From: Mesoflavibacter sp037029465
GTDB taxonomy: Bacteria > Bacteroidota > Bacteroidia > Flavobacteriales > Flavobacteriaceae
Direction of reading: 5' to 3'
DNA length: 64,000 nt
Assembly: GCF_037029465.1 (NCBI RefSeq)
Contig: NZ_JAYMEM010000005.1
Span: forward strand, 186,001-250,000
Below are positions 18,235 through 26,857 of the stretch, piece by piece (the first letter of the stretch is position 1; the number at the start of each line of letters is the position of its first letter). The translations under genes and the position numbers were made by a program. The notes below the pieces were generated by a model. It worked only from the letters and a program-made list of their open reading frames with translations. It was not told the origin of the DNA and made no database searches.

Positions 18235-18235
18235 A

Positions 18236-18260
18236 AAAACCTGAGTACTACTCAGGTTTT
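18236..18260 (+). terminator. Terminator after the outer-membrane receptor gene
   Basis: AAAACCTGAG and CTCAGGTTTT flank a short TACTA loop. Also suitable for the convergent gene ending at 18284. Confidence 0.88.
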
Positions 18261-18283
18261 TATTTATAAAAGGGTTTTAAAAC

Positions 18284-19405
18284 TTAATCTTGCCATTCTG
18301 CAATAAATAAGTTAGTGTCATGTCCGCCACCATTATTTCTGTTAGAAGAGAAAATTAAATGTTTACCGTCGTTAGAAAACACAGGGAAAGCATCAAAAGT
18401 TTCACTATGTGTTACGCGCTCTAAGTTTTTCCCATCAATATCTATTAAATATAAGTTGAAAGGAAATCCGCGTTCTGCTTCAAAGTTAGAAGAGAATAAT
18501 ACTTTCTTTCCGCTAGGATGAAAAAACGGACTCCAATTTGCATTTCCTAAATCTGTTAATTGGCGTAAATCACTACCGTCTGCATTACAAATGTAAAGTT
18601 CCATATCGGTTGGCTCTACTAAACCTTCGGCTAATAAGTCTTTATATTCTTTAATTTCTTTTTCGGTTTTTGGTCTTGAAGAACGGAAAATAATTTTTGT
18701 ACCGTCTGGCGAGAAAAACGCACCACCATCGTAACCTAATTCGTCAGTAATTTGTTTTACATCAGTACCATCAATATTCATGGTATATAATTCTAAATCG
18801 CCACTTCTAGTAGAGGTAAATACAATTTTATCACCTTTAGGAGATACCGTTGGTTCTGCGTCATATCCTGGCTCGTTAGTTAATTGGCTAACAATATTGC
18901 CATCTAAATCAGCTACAAAAATGTCAAACGTATCGTAAACAGGCCAAATGTATTTTCCGTTTTTACGTAATGGCGTGTCAGGACATTCTTTATCACCTAA
19001 ATGCGTAGATGCGTAAATAATATGTTTATTGTCTGGTAAAAAGTATGAGCAAGTTGTGCGTCCCATACCTGTACTTAACATTGGTGGTGCGATGCTATCG
19101 TTTAAAGTTTCATTAGCATGTAATAAAAACATTTGATCACAATTTACGCCCCATTTTTTGTTGTTAGATTGAAACACCAACAAGCTGTCATTAAAACTCC
19201 AATACGCTTCTGCATTATCGCCACCAAAAGTGACTTGACGTAAGTTTTTAAAATGTTTTTCTTCAGCAAAAATAAGAGGATTATCAGTTGCTTTTACCGT
19301 TTCGGTTGTCGCAGAATTTTCAGTTTCTGAAGTTGATTTTTTGTCTTCTTTACAAGAGAAAACAGATAGTGTAAGTAGTAAAATTCCGAATAATTTCGTC
19401 TTCAT
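18284..19405 (-). CDS. TolB-like beta-propeller (PD40) lipoprotein
   Basis: 373 residues. The lipoprotein signal MKTKLFGILLLTLSVFSC is followed by a Ser/Thr-rich linker and then repeated WD40-like PD40 units, for example EPTVSPKGDKIVFTSTRSGD, SPDGTKIIFRSSR and FSNDGKHLIFSSNRN. This architecture matches periplasmic TolB-type propellers that act as binding platforms, but there is no Tol-Pal context. Function unknown. It is divergent from the M28 peptidase gene with about 60 bases between the starts. Confidence 0.8.
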   Translation of the reverse strand: MKTKLFGILLLTLSVFSCKEDKKSTSETENSATTETVKATDNPLIFAEEKHFKNLRQVTFGGDNAEAYWSFNDSLLVFQSNNKKWGVNCDQMFLLHANETLNDSIAPPMLSTGMGRTTCSYFLPDNKHIIYASTHLGDKECPDTPLRKNGKYIWPVYDTFDIFVADLDGNIVSQLTNEPGYDAEPTVSPKGDKIVFTSTRSGDLELYTMNIDGTDVKQITDELGYDGGAFFSPDGTKIIFRSSRPKTEKEIKEYKDLLAEGLVEPTDMELYICNADGSDLRQLTDLGNANWSPFFHPSGKKVLFSSNFEAERGFPFNLYLIDIDGKNLERVTHSETFDAFPVFSNDGKHLIFSSNRNNGGGHDTNLFIAEWQD

Positions 19406-19466
19406 AATAATCTTTAATAACTGGCTAAAAATGCCTAATTTTGAACAAAATTAACACTTTCTCATT

Positions 19467-20693
19467 ATGAAATTTATAAAACTACTGGTTTTTTTATTGG
19501 TTTTTGTTGCCTGTAAAAAAGAAACGCCAAAGCAAGTGACCATTAAAGACGATGTGATGTTTTTGTCTAATGATAGCTTAGAAGGAAGACAAACAGGATC
19601 TGAAGGCGAGCAAAAAGCCGCAAAATACATTGCACAACGTTTTGAAGATTTAGGATTACAACCAAAAGGAACAAACGGTTATTTTCAAGAGTTTTCATTT
19701 AAACCAAAAACAAATCCACACCAAAAAGTAAGTTACACGGTTAAGGATGGAGACAGTACAATTACAGGGACAAACGTAGTTGGTTTTATAGATAATCAAG
19801 CAGAACACACAGTTATTATTGGCGCACACTACGACCATTTAGGTTATGGTGCAGAAGGAAGCTTGTACCGAGGTGACACCAAAGAAATCCATAACGGAGC
19901 AGATGATAATGCAAGTGGTGTAGGCGTATTGTTAGATTTAGCTAAAAAACTAAAGGATACAAACAAAGGAAACAATTATCTGTTTATTACCTTTTCTGGT
20001 GAAGAAATGGGCTTATTAGGTTCAAATTATTATGCTAAAAACCCAACAGTTAGTAATGACAAAGCTAACTATATGATAAATATGGATATGGTTGGACGCT
20101 TAAAAGCAGATAGTACGTTGGCGGTTTATGGCGTTGGTACGTCACCAATTTTTAAGCAAACATTAAAAGCACACAATCAGAAGTTTAAATTAGTACAGAA
20201 TGAATCTGGCGTTGGACCAAGTGACCACACAAGTTTTTATAATGTAGATGTGCCAGTACTTCACTTTTTTACAGGTCAGCATGAAGATTATCACAAACCT
20301 TCAGACGATTTTGATAAGTTGAATTACGATGGAATGAGCACGATTTCAAATTATATTTTTGAAGTTATTACAGATCTAAACGATAACGGAAAACTTGCCT
20401 TTAGAAAAACTAAAAACGAAAGTGAAGAAACGCCACGATTTAAAGTTGGTTTAGGTGTTATACCAGATTATTTATTCGATGGTGAAGGTATGCGTATTGA
20501 TGGTATAAGCGAAGATAAGCCAGCACAAAAAGCAGGTTTAGAAAAAGGAGATATTGTAGTTAAAATGGGAGATAGTAGCGTAACGGATATGATGAGTTAT
20601 ATGAAAGTACTTTCAACCTTTAAAGAAGGCGATAAAACAATAGTAGTTGTTGATAGAAATGGCGAAATGGTAGAGAAGGAGATACAGTTTTAA
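19467..20693 (+). CDS. M28 family metallopeptidase with C-terminal PDZ domain, lipoprotein
   Basis: 408 residues. The signal MKFIKLLVFLLVFVAC carries a lipobox. The dizinc aminopeptidase site is complete: His in GAHYDHLG, Asp in NGADDNASG, the Glu pair in SGEEMGLLG, Asp in NMDMVGRL and His in SDHTSF. A PDZ-like domain follows from about residue 325 (GLGVIPDYL to the end, including AQKAGLEKGDIVVKMG). It is expected to remove N-terminal residues from peptides at the cell envelope. A PDZ after M28 is a recurrent Bacteroidota arrangement. Confidence 0.9.
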   Translation: MKFIKLLVFLLVFVACKKETPKQVTIKDDVMFLSNDSLEGRQTGSEGEQKAAKYIAQRFEDLGLQPKGTNGYFQEFSFKPKTNPHQKVSYTVKDGDSTITGTNVVGFIDNQAEHTVIIGAHYDHLGYGAEGSLYRGDTKEIHNGADDNASGVGVLLDLAKKLKDTNKGNNYLFITFSGEEMGLLGSNYYAKNPTVSNDKANYMINMDMVGRLKADSTLAVYGVGTSPIFKQTLKAHNQKFKLVQNESGVGPSDHTSFYNVDVPVLHFFTGQHEDYHKPSDDFDKLNYDGMSTISNYIFEVITDLNDNGKLAFRKTKNESEETPRFKVGLGVIPDYLFDGEGMRIDGISEDKPAQKAGLEKGDIVVKMGDSSVTDMMSYMKVLSTFKEGDKTIVVVDRNGEMVEKEIQF

Positions 20694-20851
20694 CCAAGCG
20701 TTATAGCTTTTAAACATGTAATTTACAACAATAGAATAGTCAAAATATATAATATTTTAACTGTTTTATTTTAATCTAATAGATATATAGATACTTAAAG
20801 AGATTATTAAAACTAGGTTGATGATCTTTGCTAAAGATTTAAAAGGAATAT

Positions 20852-21391
20852 TTACTTAATATTTTTTAATTTTAAAGAATTAATAATAAACAAAGCTTGA
20901 TGAATATATTTGTTATATAAGTCTTCTTGCATTTGAAAACTTATATAATTAATATATTTTTTATTTTTGAAAGTGTAAAAATATTCAATCTTTTTGTATG
21001 TTTTTTTATCAAAATTAGTTTCAAAAACTGATTCAATTTTGTATAAAAATAATGAATTACTATTGATTTTAGATATTTTGAAAACTTTGTTCTTTTGCCA
21101 TTTATAGGTATATTCACTAAATTCTATCAATTTGTTTTCAACTTCATCACTCTTTTCTAGAAAAATTATATTGTTATTAATTGATAGATAATTTAATTCA
21201 TTCACAGTTTTTTTAATTTTTTTAGGAATTAAATTTATACTACCAAATCCTGAGACACTTTTTATCCATGTATCTGGGTATTCGATGGTAAAATCTTTTG
21301 TTTTAACTGTTTTTAATTTTAAACTTTCTTTAGGTGTTCCGCAACCTATAATTAAAAAACATAATACAATTATTGCAATAGCTTTATTCAT
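20852..21391 (-). CDS. Predicted lipoprotein of unknown function
   Basis: 179 residues starting MNKAIAIIVLCFLIIGCG, a standard lipoprotein signal. The mature part (TVKTKDFTIEYPDTWIKS onward) has the look of the PsbP/DUF1795-like fold used by many small lipoproteins, but I cannot name the family. The DNA is notably more AT-rich than its neighbours, with lysine- and isoleucine-rich coding. It is divergent from dusB. The 158 bases between it and the M28 gene show no clear terminator. Confidence 0.6.
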   Translation of the reverse strand: MNKAIAIIVLCFLIIGCGTPKESLKLKTVKTKDFTIEYPDTWIKSVSGFGSINLIPKKIKKTVNELNYLSINNNIIFLEKSDEVENKLIEFSEYTYKWQKNKVFKISKINSNSLFLYKIESVFETNFDKKTYKKIEYFYTFKNKKYINYISFQMQEDLYNKYIHQALFIINSLKLKNIK

Positions 21392-21458
21392 AAATACTAA
21401 TTTATCTCTTTTATTTAGAATTACCTAAAAAACAGTAATTTTACCAAAAAATTGTCAC

Positions 21459-22454
21459 GTGGTAAAAATAGGTAACATAGAACTTCCAGAATTTCCGTTG
21501 TTGTTAGCTCCAATGGAAGACGTTAGCGATCCGCCTTTTAGAAAATTATGTAAAGAGCAAGGTGCAGATGTGGTGTATACTGAATTTGTATCTAGCGAAG
21601 GTTTAATACGTAATGCAGCTAAAAGCGTTATCAAACTTGATATTTATGAAAAAGAACGTCCTGTTGGTATTCAAATTTTTGGAGCCAATATGGATAGTAT
21701 GTTACAAACCATTGATATAGTTTCTGAGTCTAAACCAGATATTATTGACATTAACTTTGGTTGTCCAGTAAAAAAGGTGGTTAGTAAAGGTGCTGGTGCA
21801 GGAATCCTGAAAGATGTTTGTCTAATGGAACAACTAACTGCCGAAATGGTTAAACGTACTAACATACCAATTACAGTAAAAACACGTTTAGGTTGGGATC
21901 ATGACTCGATTAAAATTGTTGAGGTTGCAGAACGTTTACAAGATGTAGGTTGTAAAGCAATTGCTATACATGGTCGCACACGCGCGCAAATGTATAAAGG
22001 TAACGCAGATTGGAAACCAATTGCAGAGGTAAAAAATAATCCGCGTATGCATATTCCTGTTTTTGGAAATGGAGATGTAAACACGCCAGAACGCGCAATG
22101 GAAATGCGAGACCAATACGGTTTAGACGGATGTATGATTGGTCGTGCAACAATTGGTAACCCGTGGTTTTTTAAACAAGTAAAACACTTTTTTGAAACCG
22201 GAGAACATTACCGACCAATAACAATGCAAGAGCGTGTTGATGCAGCAAGAAGACACTTGCAAATGGCTATAGATTGGAAAGGTGAAACCTTAGGCGTTTT
22301 AGAAACCAGACGTCATTATACCAATTACTTTAAAAGCATTCCTCATTTTAAAGAATATAGAACAAAAATGGTAACTAGTGATGACTCTAAAGATGTTTTT
22401 GCAGCTTTTGATGAAGTAGAAGAACAGTTTAGTGATTACGTGTTTACTGAGTAA
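21459..22454 (+). CDS. dusB: tRNA-dihydrouridine synthase (DusB-like)
   Basis: 331 residues, FMN-dependent enzyme reducing specific uridines in the tRNA D-loop. The opening FPLLLAPMEDVSDPPFRKLC is typical; the catalytic cysteine is in DINFGCPVKKV, and FMN-phosphate binding is by FGNGDV and GRATIGNPW. The start is GTG at 21459; no in-frame ATG gives the conserved N-terminus. Single gene between divergent and convergent neighbours. Confidence 0.9.
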   Translation: MVKIGNIELPEFPLLLAPMEDVSDPPFRKLCKEQGADVVYTEFVSSEGLIRNAAKSVIKLDIYEKERPVGIQIFGANMDSMLQTIDIVSESKPDIIDINFGCPVKKVVSKGAGAGILKDVCLMEQLTAEMVKRTNIPITVKTRLGWDHDSIKIVEVAERLQDVGCKAIAIHGRTRAQMYKGNADWKPIAEVKNNPRMHIPVFGNGDVNTPERAMEMRDQYGLDGCMIGRATIGNPWFFKQVKHFFETGEHYRPITMQERVDAARRHLQMAIDWKGETLGVLETRRHYTNYFKSIPHFKEYRTKMVTSDDSKDVFAAFDEVEEQFSDYVFTE

Positions 22455-22460
22455 ATAACA

Positions 22461-23666
22461 CTAACTCGTCTTTACCAAATCTCTATTTATTCTTGAAGCA
22501 GCAATCCTAGAAGCTATGATACCTAAAACCATTAAGGTTAGCATTACAATAACAAAGTTTTTAAATTGTAAAGCTACAGGATAAGGTAAAACAGGTGTTA
22601 TCATAATTAGTTTAAAAGACAATTGTAATTGTACTAAAACATAACCAATGATTAGTCCGATAACTCCGCCAATTATCGTCATTAAAATACCTTGATAGAA
22701 AAATATTTTTCTAATATCTTTTACGCTTGCACCTAAGTTATATAATGTATTTAGCGTTTTTCTCTTATCTAAAATAGCCATTATAATTGTACCTATAATG
22801 TTGAAAAGCGCAATGATTAACACTAAAGTGAATATAAGATAAACCGCCAGATTTTCGGTATTAAGCATTTTGTAAATAGCATCGTTTAATTGGTCTTTGT
22901 TTTTTACCAAAATAGTTGGTCCTAAAACAGAAGCTATTTTATTTTTTACAGTGTCTTCATCTGTATTTTCCTTCAGTTTAAACTCGATACTTGTAATTTG
23001 GTTATCGTCGTAACTTAGTAGCTCTTTTGCAGTTTCTAAAGATGTAAAAATGTATTTATTGTTTAATTCTTCATTAATATCATAAATACCAACATTAACT
23101 ACTTTTACTTGGTTTATAGCCTGACTTTGAGAAGTGATTTGACCTTTTCCTGGTTTTGGAACAGAAAGTGTCATGCTTTTTCCATAGTCGTTAGCTCCTA
23201 CATTTAAGTGAGTAGAAATGGTCCAACCAACAACAGATTGTGGCGTGTCTGGATAGATCCAACTTCCTATAGGAATAACCGATTCTATCTTAGTAATTTC
23301 ACTAAAATTTTGATCAACACCTTTTACATAAGCAGGATGATTATTGCCATCAAAAGAAGCAATAACACGTTCTTCAATAATTTTTGAAAAACTAGCAATA
23401 CCTTCAATATTTTTTAAATCTTCAGCTTGTTGTTGAGATAGTGTAAACGATTTTCCTAAGGTTGTTTCTGCTTTTAAATCAGGATCGATTATAGAGGTAA
23501 ATTCTAAAGTAAATTCGCGTAAACCCGCAAAACCAGAAAGTACAATAAATAAAGATGCAGAGCCTAATACAATACCAACCATTGCAATAATGGTTATAAA
23601 GTTTATAGCATTATTGCTGCTTTTAGAGCGTAAATAACGTTTGACTATGTACAGCGGAAAATTCAA
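22461..23666 (-). CDS. ABC transporter permease, LolC/LolE (FtsX) family
   Basis: 401 residues with one N-terminal membrane helix, a periplasmic domain (about 45-265) and three C-terminal helices, the FtsX/MacB-like permease layout. The N-terminus NFPLYIVKRYLRSK is characteristic of Bacteroidota LolE-type permeases that extract lipoproteins from the inner membrane. The start codon is TTG (complement of 23664-23666), directly after the TAG stop of rbfA with no gap, so translation is probably coupled to rbfA. No ATPase gene is adjacent. Confidence 0.85.
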   Translation of the reverse strand: MNFPLYIVKRYLRSKSSNNAINFITIIAMVGIVLGSASLFIVLSGFAGLREFTLEFTSIIDPDLKAETTLGKSFTLSQQQAEDLKNIEGIASFSKIIEERVIASFDGNNHPAYVKGVDQNFSEITKIESVIPIGSWIYPDTPQSVVGWTISTHLNVGANDYGKSMTLSVPKPGKGQITSQSQAINQVKVVNVGIYDINEELNNKYIFTSLETAKELLSYDDNQITSIEFKLKENTDEDTVKNKIASVLGPTILVKNKDQLNDAIYKMLNTENLAVYLIFTLVLIIALFNIIGTIIMAILDKRKTLNTLYNLGASVKDIRKIFFYQGILMTIIGGVIGLIIGYVLVQLQLSFKLIMITPVLPYPVALQFKNFVIVMLTLMVLGIIASRIAASRINRDLVKTS

Positions 23667-24062
23667 CTAAGATTTTTTTCGTTTGCCTAATAAATCTGGA
23701 TTTTCAATAGGATTGTCTTCGCCTTTTAAAGACTTTTCAATGTTGTCAATATATTCTAAAGAGTCGTCTATATAAAACATTAATTGAGGCATACGACGTA
23801 ATTGATTTTTTGTGCGTTGCGCAATTTCATGTCTAATAAAGGGTGTGTTTGCCTTAATGCCTTCAAGTAACTCTTTACCTTTATCGTTAGGGAAAATGCT
23901 TAAATATACTTTAGCATCTGTTAAATCTGCTGTTACTTTTACTTTAGATACCGATATAATTACACCTCTTAACCCGCCTTTAGTAGCAGCACCTTGTAGT
24001 ACATCTACCAAATCTCGTTGAAGTACCGAAGCTATTTTTTTTTGTCTTTGACTTTCTTCCAT
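23667..24062 (-). CDS. rbfA: Ribosome-binding factor A
   Basis: A cold-shock-type 30S assembly factor, about 131 residues. The start is set at the ATG complementary to 24060-24062 (MEESQRQKKIASVLQRDL), since the longer reading frame adds 19 unconserved residues. The KH-like core shows VKVTADLTDAKVYLSIFP and IAQRTKNQLRRMPQLMFYID, and DSLEYIDNI follows; this is the usual RbfA sequence pattern. First gene of a two-gene unit with the permease. Confidence 0.92.
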   Translation of the reverse strand: MEESQRQKKIASVLQRDLVDVLQGAATKGGLRGVIISVSKVKVTADLTDAKVYLSIFPNDKGKELLEGIKANTPFIRHEIAQRTKNQLRRMPQLMFYIDDSLEYIDNIEKSLKGEDNPIENPDLLGKRKKS

Positions 24063-24145
24063 GCTACAAAAATAGTTGTTATTACAAGAATATATTACTT
24101 TTAAGACATATTTAAGCAAAAATTAGACCTAAAATACATTAAATA

Positions 24146-24547
24146 ATGGAAAAAATAGAACATATTGGTATAGCTGTGAAGAGTTTAGAAGAATCTAATA
24201 AGCTGTTTGCACAACTTTTTGGTAAGTCACATTATAAAGTTGAAGCTGTTGAAAGTGAAGGTGTAAGTACTTCTTTTTTTGAAGTTGGACCTAACAAAAT
24301 AGAACTTTTAGAAGCGACAAAACCAGATAGTCCAATAGCAAAGTTTATAGAGAAAAAAGGCGAAGGAATACATCATATTGCTTTTGCGGTTGATGACATT
24401 GAAAAAGAAATACAGCGCTTAAAAGACGAAGGTTTTACAGTTTTAAACCAAACACCTAAAAAAGGCGCAGACAATAAGTTAGTAGCCTTTTTACACCCAA
24501 AAACAACTAACGGAGTTTTAATAGAGCTTTGCCAAGATATTAAGTAA
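24146..24547 (+). CDS. mce: Methylmalonyl-CoA epimerase
   Basis: 133 residues, a VOC/glyoxalase-fold enzyme that interconverts (2R)- and (2S)-methylmalonyl-CoA in propionate metabolism. IEHIGIAVKSLEES at the start, ELLEATKPDSPIAKFIEKKGEGIHHIAF in the middle and LIELCQ at the end carry the metal-binding His and Glu residues typical of this family. The methylmalonyl-CoA mutase genes are not in the window. Confidence 0.9.
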   Translation: MEKIEHIGIAVKSLEESNKLFAQLFGKSHYKVEAVESEGVSTSFFEVGPNKIELLEATKPDSPIAKFIEKKGEGIHHIAFAVDDIEKEIQRLKDEGFTVLNQTPKKGADNKLVAFLHPKTTNGVLIELCQDIK

Positions 24548-24558
24548 TTAAAAAAAGG

Positions 24559-24590
24559 TTTGCAGTATTTTAAAAATAGTAGTAATATTG
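24559..24590 (+). promoter_or_regulatory. Promoter of the CAU tRNA
   Basis: TTTG at 24559-24562 and TAATATTG at 24583-24590 are separated by 20 bases, matching the Bacteroidota TTTG/TAnnTTTG promoter. Initiation would fall a few bases before the tRNA 5' end. Confidence 0.65.
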
Positions 24591-24603
24591 CACTCCAATT
24601 TCG

Positions 24604-24677
24604 GGTCCTATAACTCAGTTGGTTAGAGTATCTGACTCATAATCAGAAAGTCCCTGGTTCGAGCCCAGGTGGGACCA
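24604..24677 (+). tRNA. tRNA with CAU anticodon (Met elongator or lysidine-modified Ile2)
   Basis: A 74-nt canonical cloverleaf. The acceptor GGTCCTA pairs with TGGGACC, the D-stem is ACTC/GAGT, the anticodon stem TCTGA/TCAGA frames the loop CTCATAA (anticodon CAT), and the T-stem is CCTGG/CCAGG. CCA is not encoded. The C4-G69 and C5-G68 pairs are those recognised by TilS in E. coli tRNA-Ile2, which favours Ile2 over elongator Met, but this cannot be settled without comparison to the genome's other CAU tRNAs. Confidence 0.93.
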
Positions 24678-24694
24678 CTTTAATTAGAAATTGC

Positions 24695-24721
24695 AAAAGC
24701 CTCACAATTTGTGAGGCTTTT
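24695..24721 (+). terminator. Terminator of the CAU tRNA transcript
   Basis: AAAAGCCTCACAA pairs with TTGTGAGGCTTTT and is followed by T residues, 18 bases after the tRNA. Confidence 0.88.
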
Positions 24722-24910
24722 TTTACTTTACATATTAAGTTATTAACAAAAATGGTATTATTTTATTGTTAAATCTGTATTTCAACGATAAAATTTGCGC
24801 TTAAAAGATATAATTTAAGTAAAAACTGTTCAAAAAATTTTGTTAGCAGTCTTTTTTTCATACATTTACAACCGAATTTCTCTCAAGTTCAATAAAAAAT
24901 AATAGCCCAA

Positions 24911-25090
24911 ATGTTATTTATGTTTTTTAACCTAATTAATATAGTAGATGGAGGTAATGTTCCGCCACCACCACCACCAACACCACCACCTGGTTTACCC
25001 ATAGATAGTGGTATTGTGTTTTTAATTGCTGCTGCTCTTTTTTACGGGATATATAAGGTTATAAAACACAAACAAAGCTTAAGCGCTTAG
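24911..25090 (+). CDS. 59-residue PID-CTERM-like small membrane protein
   Basis: A short ORF with ATG at 24911 and TAG at 25088-25090; an in-frame stop just upstream (24893-24895) excludes a longer form. The product has a short hydrophobic N-terminus (LFMFFNLINIV), a proline stretch of ten residues (nine Pro, one Thr), then GLPIDSGIVFLIAAALFYGI and a basic tail (YKVIKHKQ). P-I-D followed by Gly, one membrane helix, YG and lysines is the layout I know from PID-CTERM sorting signals, putative targets of exosortase XrtF in Flavobacteria. Its last 12 bases overlap the end of riboflavin synthase on the other strand. No exosortase gene is in the window. The N-terminal signal is weak, which is the main doubt. 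Confidence 0.7.
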   Translation: MLFMFFNLINIVDGGNVPPPPPPTPPPGLPIDSGIVFLIAAALFYGIYKVIKHKQSLSA

Positions 25091-25669
25091 TTCTGTTAGA
25101 CGCTTTACATACTTTCCTATAACATCAAACTCTAAGTTTACGGTAGTTCCAACTTTAAAGGTTTTAAAGTTTGTATGCTCATAAGTATAAGGTATAATTG
25201 CTACGCTAAAACTGTTTTTTTGAGAATTTACAACGGTTAAACTTACACCATTTACTGTAATAGATCCTTTTTCAATAGTTACATTATTTAATTTTGGATC
25301 GTATTCAAAAGTAAAAAGCCAGCTTCCTTCTGTTTCTTTTATGCTTGTACAAGTTGCAGTTTGATCTACGTGACCTTGCACAATATGACCGTCTAGTCTT
25401 TCGCCTAATTTCATAGCACGTTCAAGGTTTACAATAGCATCAATATTTAAATCACCGATATTTGTTTTGTCAAGGGTTTCTTTAATAGCGGTTACTGTAT
25501 ATTGGTTATTGTCAATAGCAACAACAGTCAAGCAAACACCATTATGGGCAACACTTTGATCTATTTTTAACTCATGAGTAATTTCACTTTCAATAGTGAT
25601 ATGTAAATTATCTTTATCAGTAACTAGATTGGTTACTTTGCCAAGTGTTTCAATAATTCCTGTAAACAT
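25079..25669 (-). CDS. ribE: Riboflavin synthase, alpha subunit
   Basis: 196 residues with the internal two-fold repeat of the family. Each half has the lumazine-binding barrel: MFTGIIETLGKV with VAHNGVCLTVVAI, then LDGHIVQGHVDQ and SITVNGVSLTVVN. It dismutates two 6,7-dimethyl-8-ribityllumazine molecules to riboflavin. Divergent from pdxA with 68 bases between starts, too little for an FMN riboswitch. Confidence 0.95.
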   Translation of the reverse strand: MFTGIIETLGKVTNLVTDKDNLHITIESEITHELKIDQSVAHNGVCLTVVAIDNNQYTVTAIKETLDKTNIGDLNIDAIVNLERAMKLGERLDGHIVQGHVDQTATCTSIKETEGSWLFTFEYDPKLNNVTIEKGSITVNGVSLTVVNSQKNSFSVAIIPYTYEHTNFKTFKVGTTVNLEFDVIGKYVKRLTELSA

Positions 25670-25737
25670 AAACGTAATCGTTATTATTTGGTTAAATTTG
25701 TCGCAGGTAAAATTACAAACAATAGTTAGTTTTATTA

Positions 25738-26784
25738 ATGAAGAAAGAAGAAAATATTAAACTAGGAATTTCGATTGGAGATTTAAACGGAATTGGTTCA
25801 GAAATCGTTCTTAAGATTTTTGAAGACTCAAGAATGTTAGATTTTTGTACTCCAATAATTTTTGCTTCCATTAAAACAATGAGTTTTGTAAAAAAACATT
25901 ACAAAATAGATATTAACCTTAACGGAATTAACCATATTAACCAAGCTATTATTGGTAGAGTAAATGTGCTTAACTGTTGGAAAGAAAATGTAAATATCTC
26001 TTTTGGAAAAGAAGACAAAACTATTGGTGAGTATGCAATAAAATCTTTACAACAAGCTACTACTGCTTTAAAAAATGAAGAAATTGATGTGCTTGTAACG
26101 GCGCCAATTAATAAAAGTAGTATTCAGTCAGAGACATTTAAATTTCCTGGTCATACAGATTATTTAAATCAAGAGTTAGAAGGAAACAGTCTTATGTTTA
26201 TGGTAAATGGTGGGTTAAGAGTTGGTTTACTAACAGATCACGTTCCTGTAAAAGATATAGCAAAGCATATAACCACAAGGTTAATTGAGGATAAGGTTAA
26301 TACAGTACACGAGTCTTTAATTAAAGATTTTAAAATCAATAAGCCAAAAATTGCTGTTTTAGGTATTAATCCACATACAGGAGATAATGGTGTTATAGGA
26401 AATGAAGACGATAAAATTTTACGTCCAGCATTAAAAAAGATTAAAGAAAAAGGAAAGTTAGTCTTTGGTCCTTACGCTGCAGATAGTTTTTTTGGATCAA
26501 ATAATTATAAAAATTTTGATGCGATAATTGCATCATATCATGATCAAGGTTTGATACCATTTAAAACACTTTCGTTTGGTCAAGGTGTTAATTATACCGC
26601 AGGATTAAACAAGGTTAGAACATCTCCAGATCATGGCACCGCTTTTGAAATAGCAGGAAAAGGGCAAGCAGACATAGGCTCTTTTAAAGAAGCTATTTTT
26701 ACAGCAATTAAAATATTTAATAACCGAAATGAGTATGCAGAAATAAGCAAAAATCCTCTGCCTTTTTCTAAAAAAAAGATATAA
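25738..26784 (+). CDS. pdxA: 4-hydroxythreonine-4-phosphate dehydrogenase
   Basis: 348 residues, NAD-dependent enzyme of DXP-dependent pyridoxal 5'-phosphate synthesis. Landmarks are GISIGDLNGIGSEIVLK at the N-terminus, the metal-binding histidines in FPGHTDYL and ASYHDQGLIPFK, and the C-terminal RTSPDHGTAFEIAGKGQAD. Followed by the yceD-rpmF-fabH-acc block; the 70-base gap leaves open whether it is in the same transcript. Confidence 0.95.
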   Translation: MKKEENIKLGISIGDLNGIGSEIVLKIFEDSRMLDFCTPIIFASIKTMSFVKKHYKIDINLNGINHINQAIIGRVNVLNCWKENVNISFGKEDKTIGEYAIKSLQQATTALKNEEIDVLVTAPINKSSIQSETFKFPGHTDYLNQELEGNSLMFMVNGGLRVGLLTDHVPVKDIAKHITTRLIEDKVNTVHESLIKDFKINKPKIAVLGINPHTGDNGVIGNEDDKILRPALKKIKEKGKLVFGPYAADSFFGSNNYKNFDAIIASYHDQGLIPFKTLSFGQGVNYTAGLNKVRTSPDHGTAFEIAGKGQADIGSFKEAIFTAIKIFNNRNEYAEISKNPLPFSKKKI

Positions 26785-26857
26785 ACAAAAAAATGTTTAT
26801 AAGTCTTTAAATTAAAGAAGATTTTTATATATTTGCAGGCTCAAAATAGATGTGAGA

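Noticed and set aside
24960..25000. CCA trinucleotide repeat as a microsatellite
   Set aside because: It encodes the proline run of the PID-CTERM-like protein.
25670..25737. FMN riboswitch upstream of riboflavin synthase
   Set aside because: Only 68 bases between divergent starts and no RFN-type conserved sequence.
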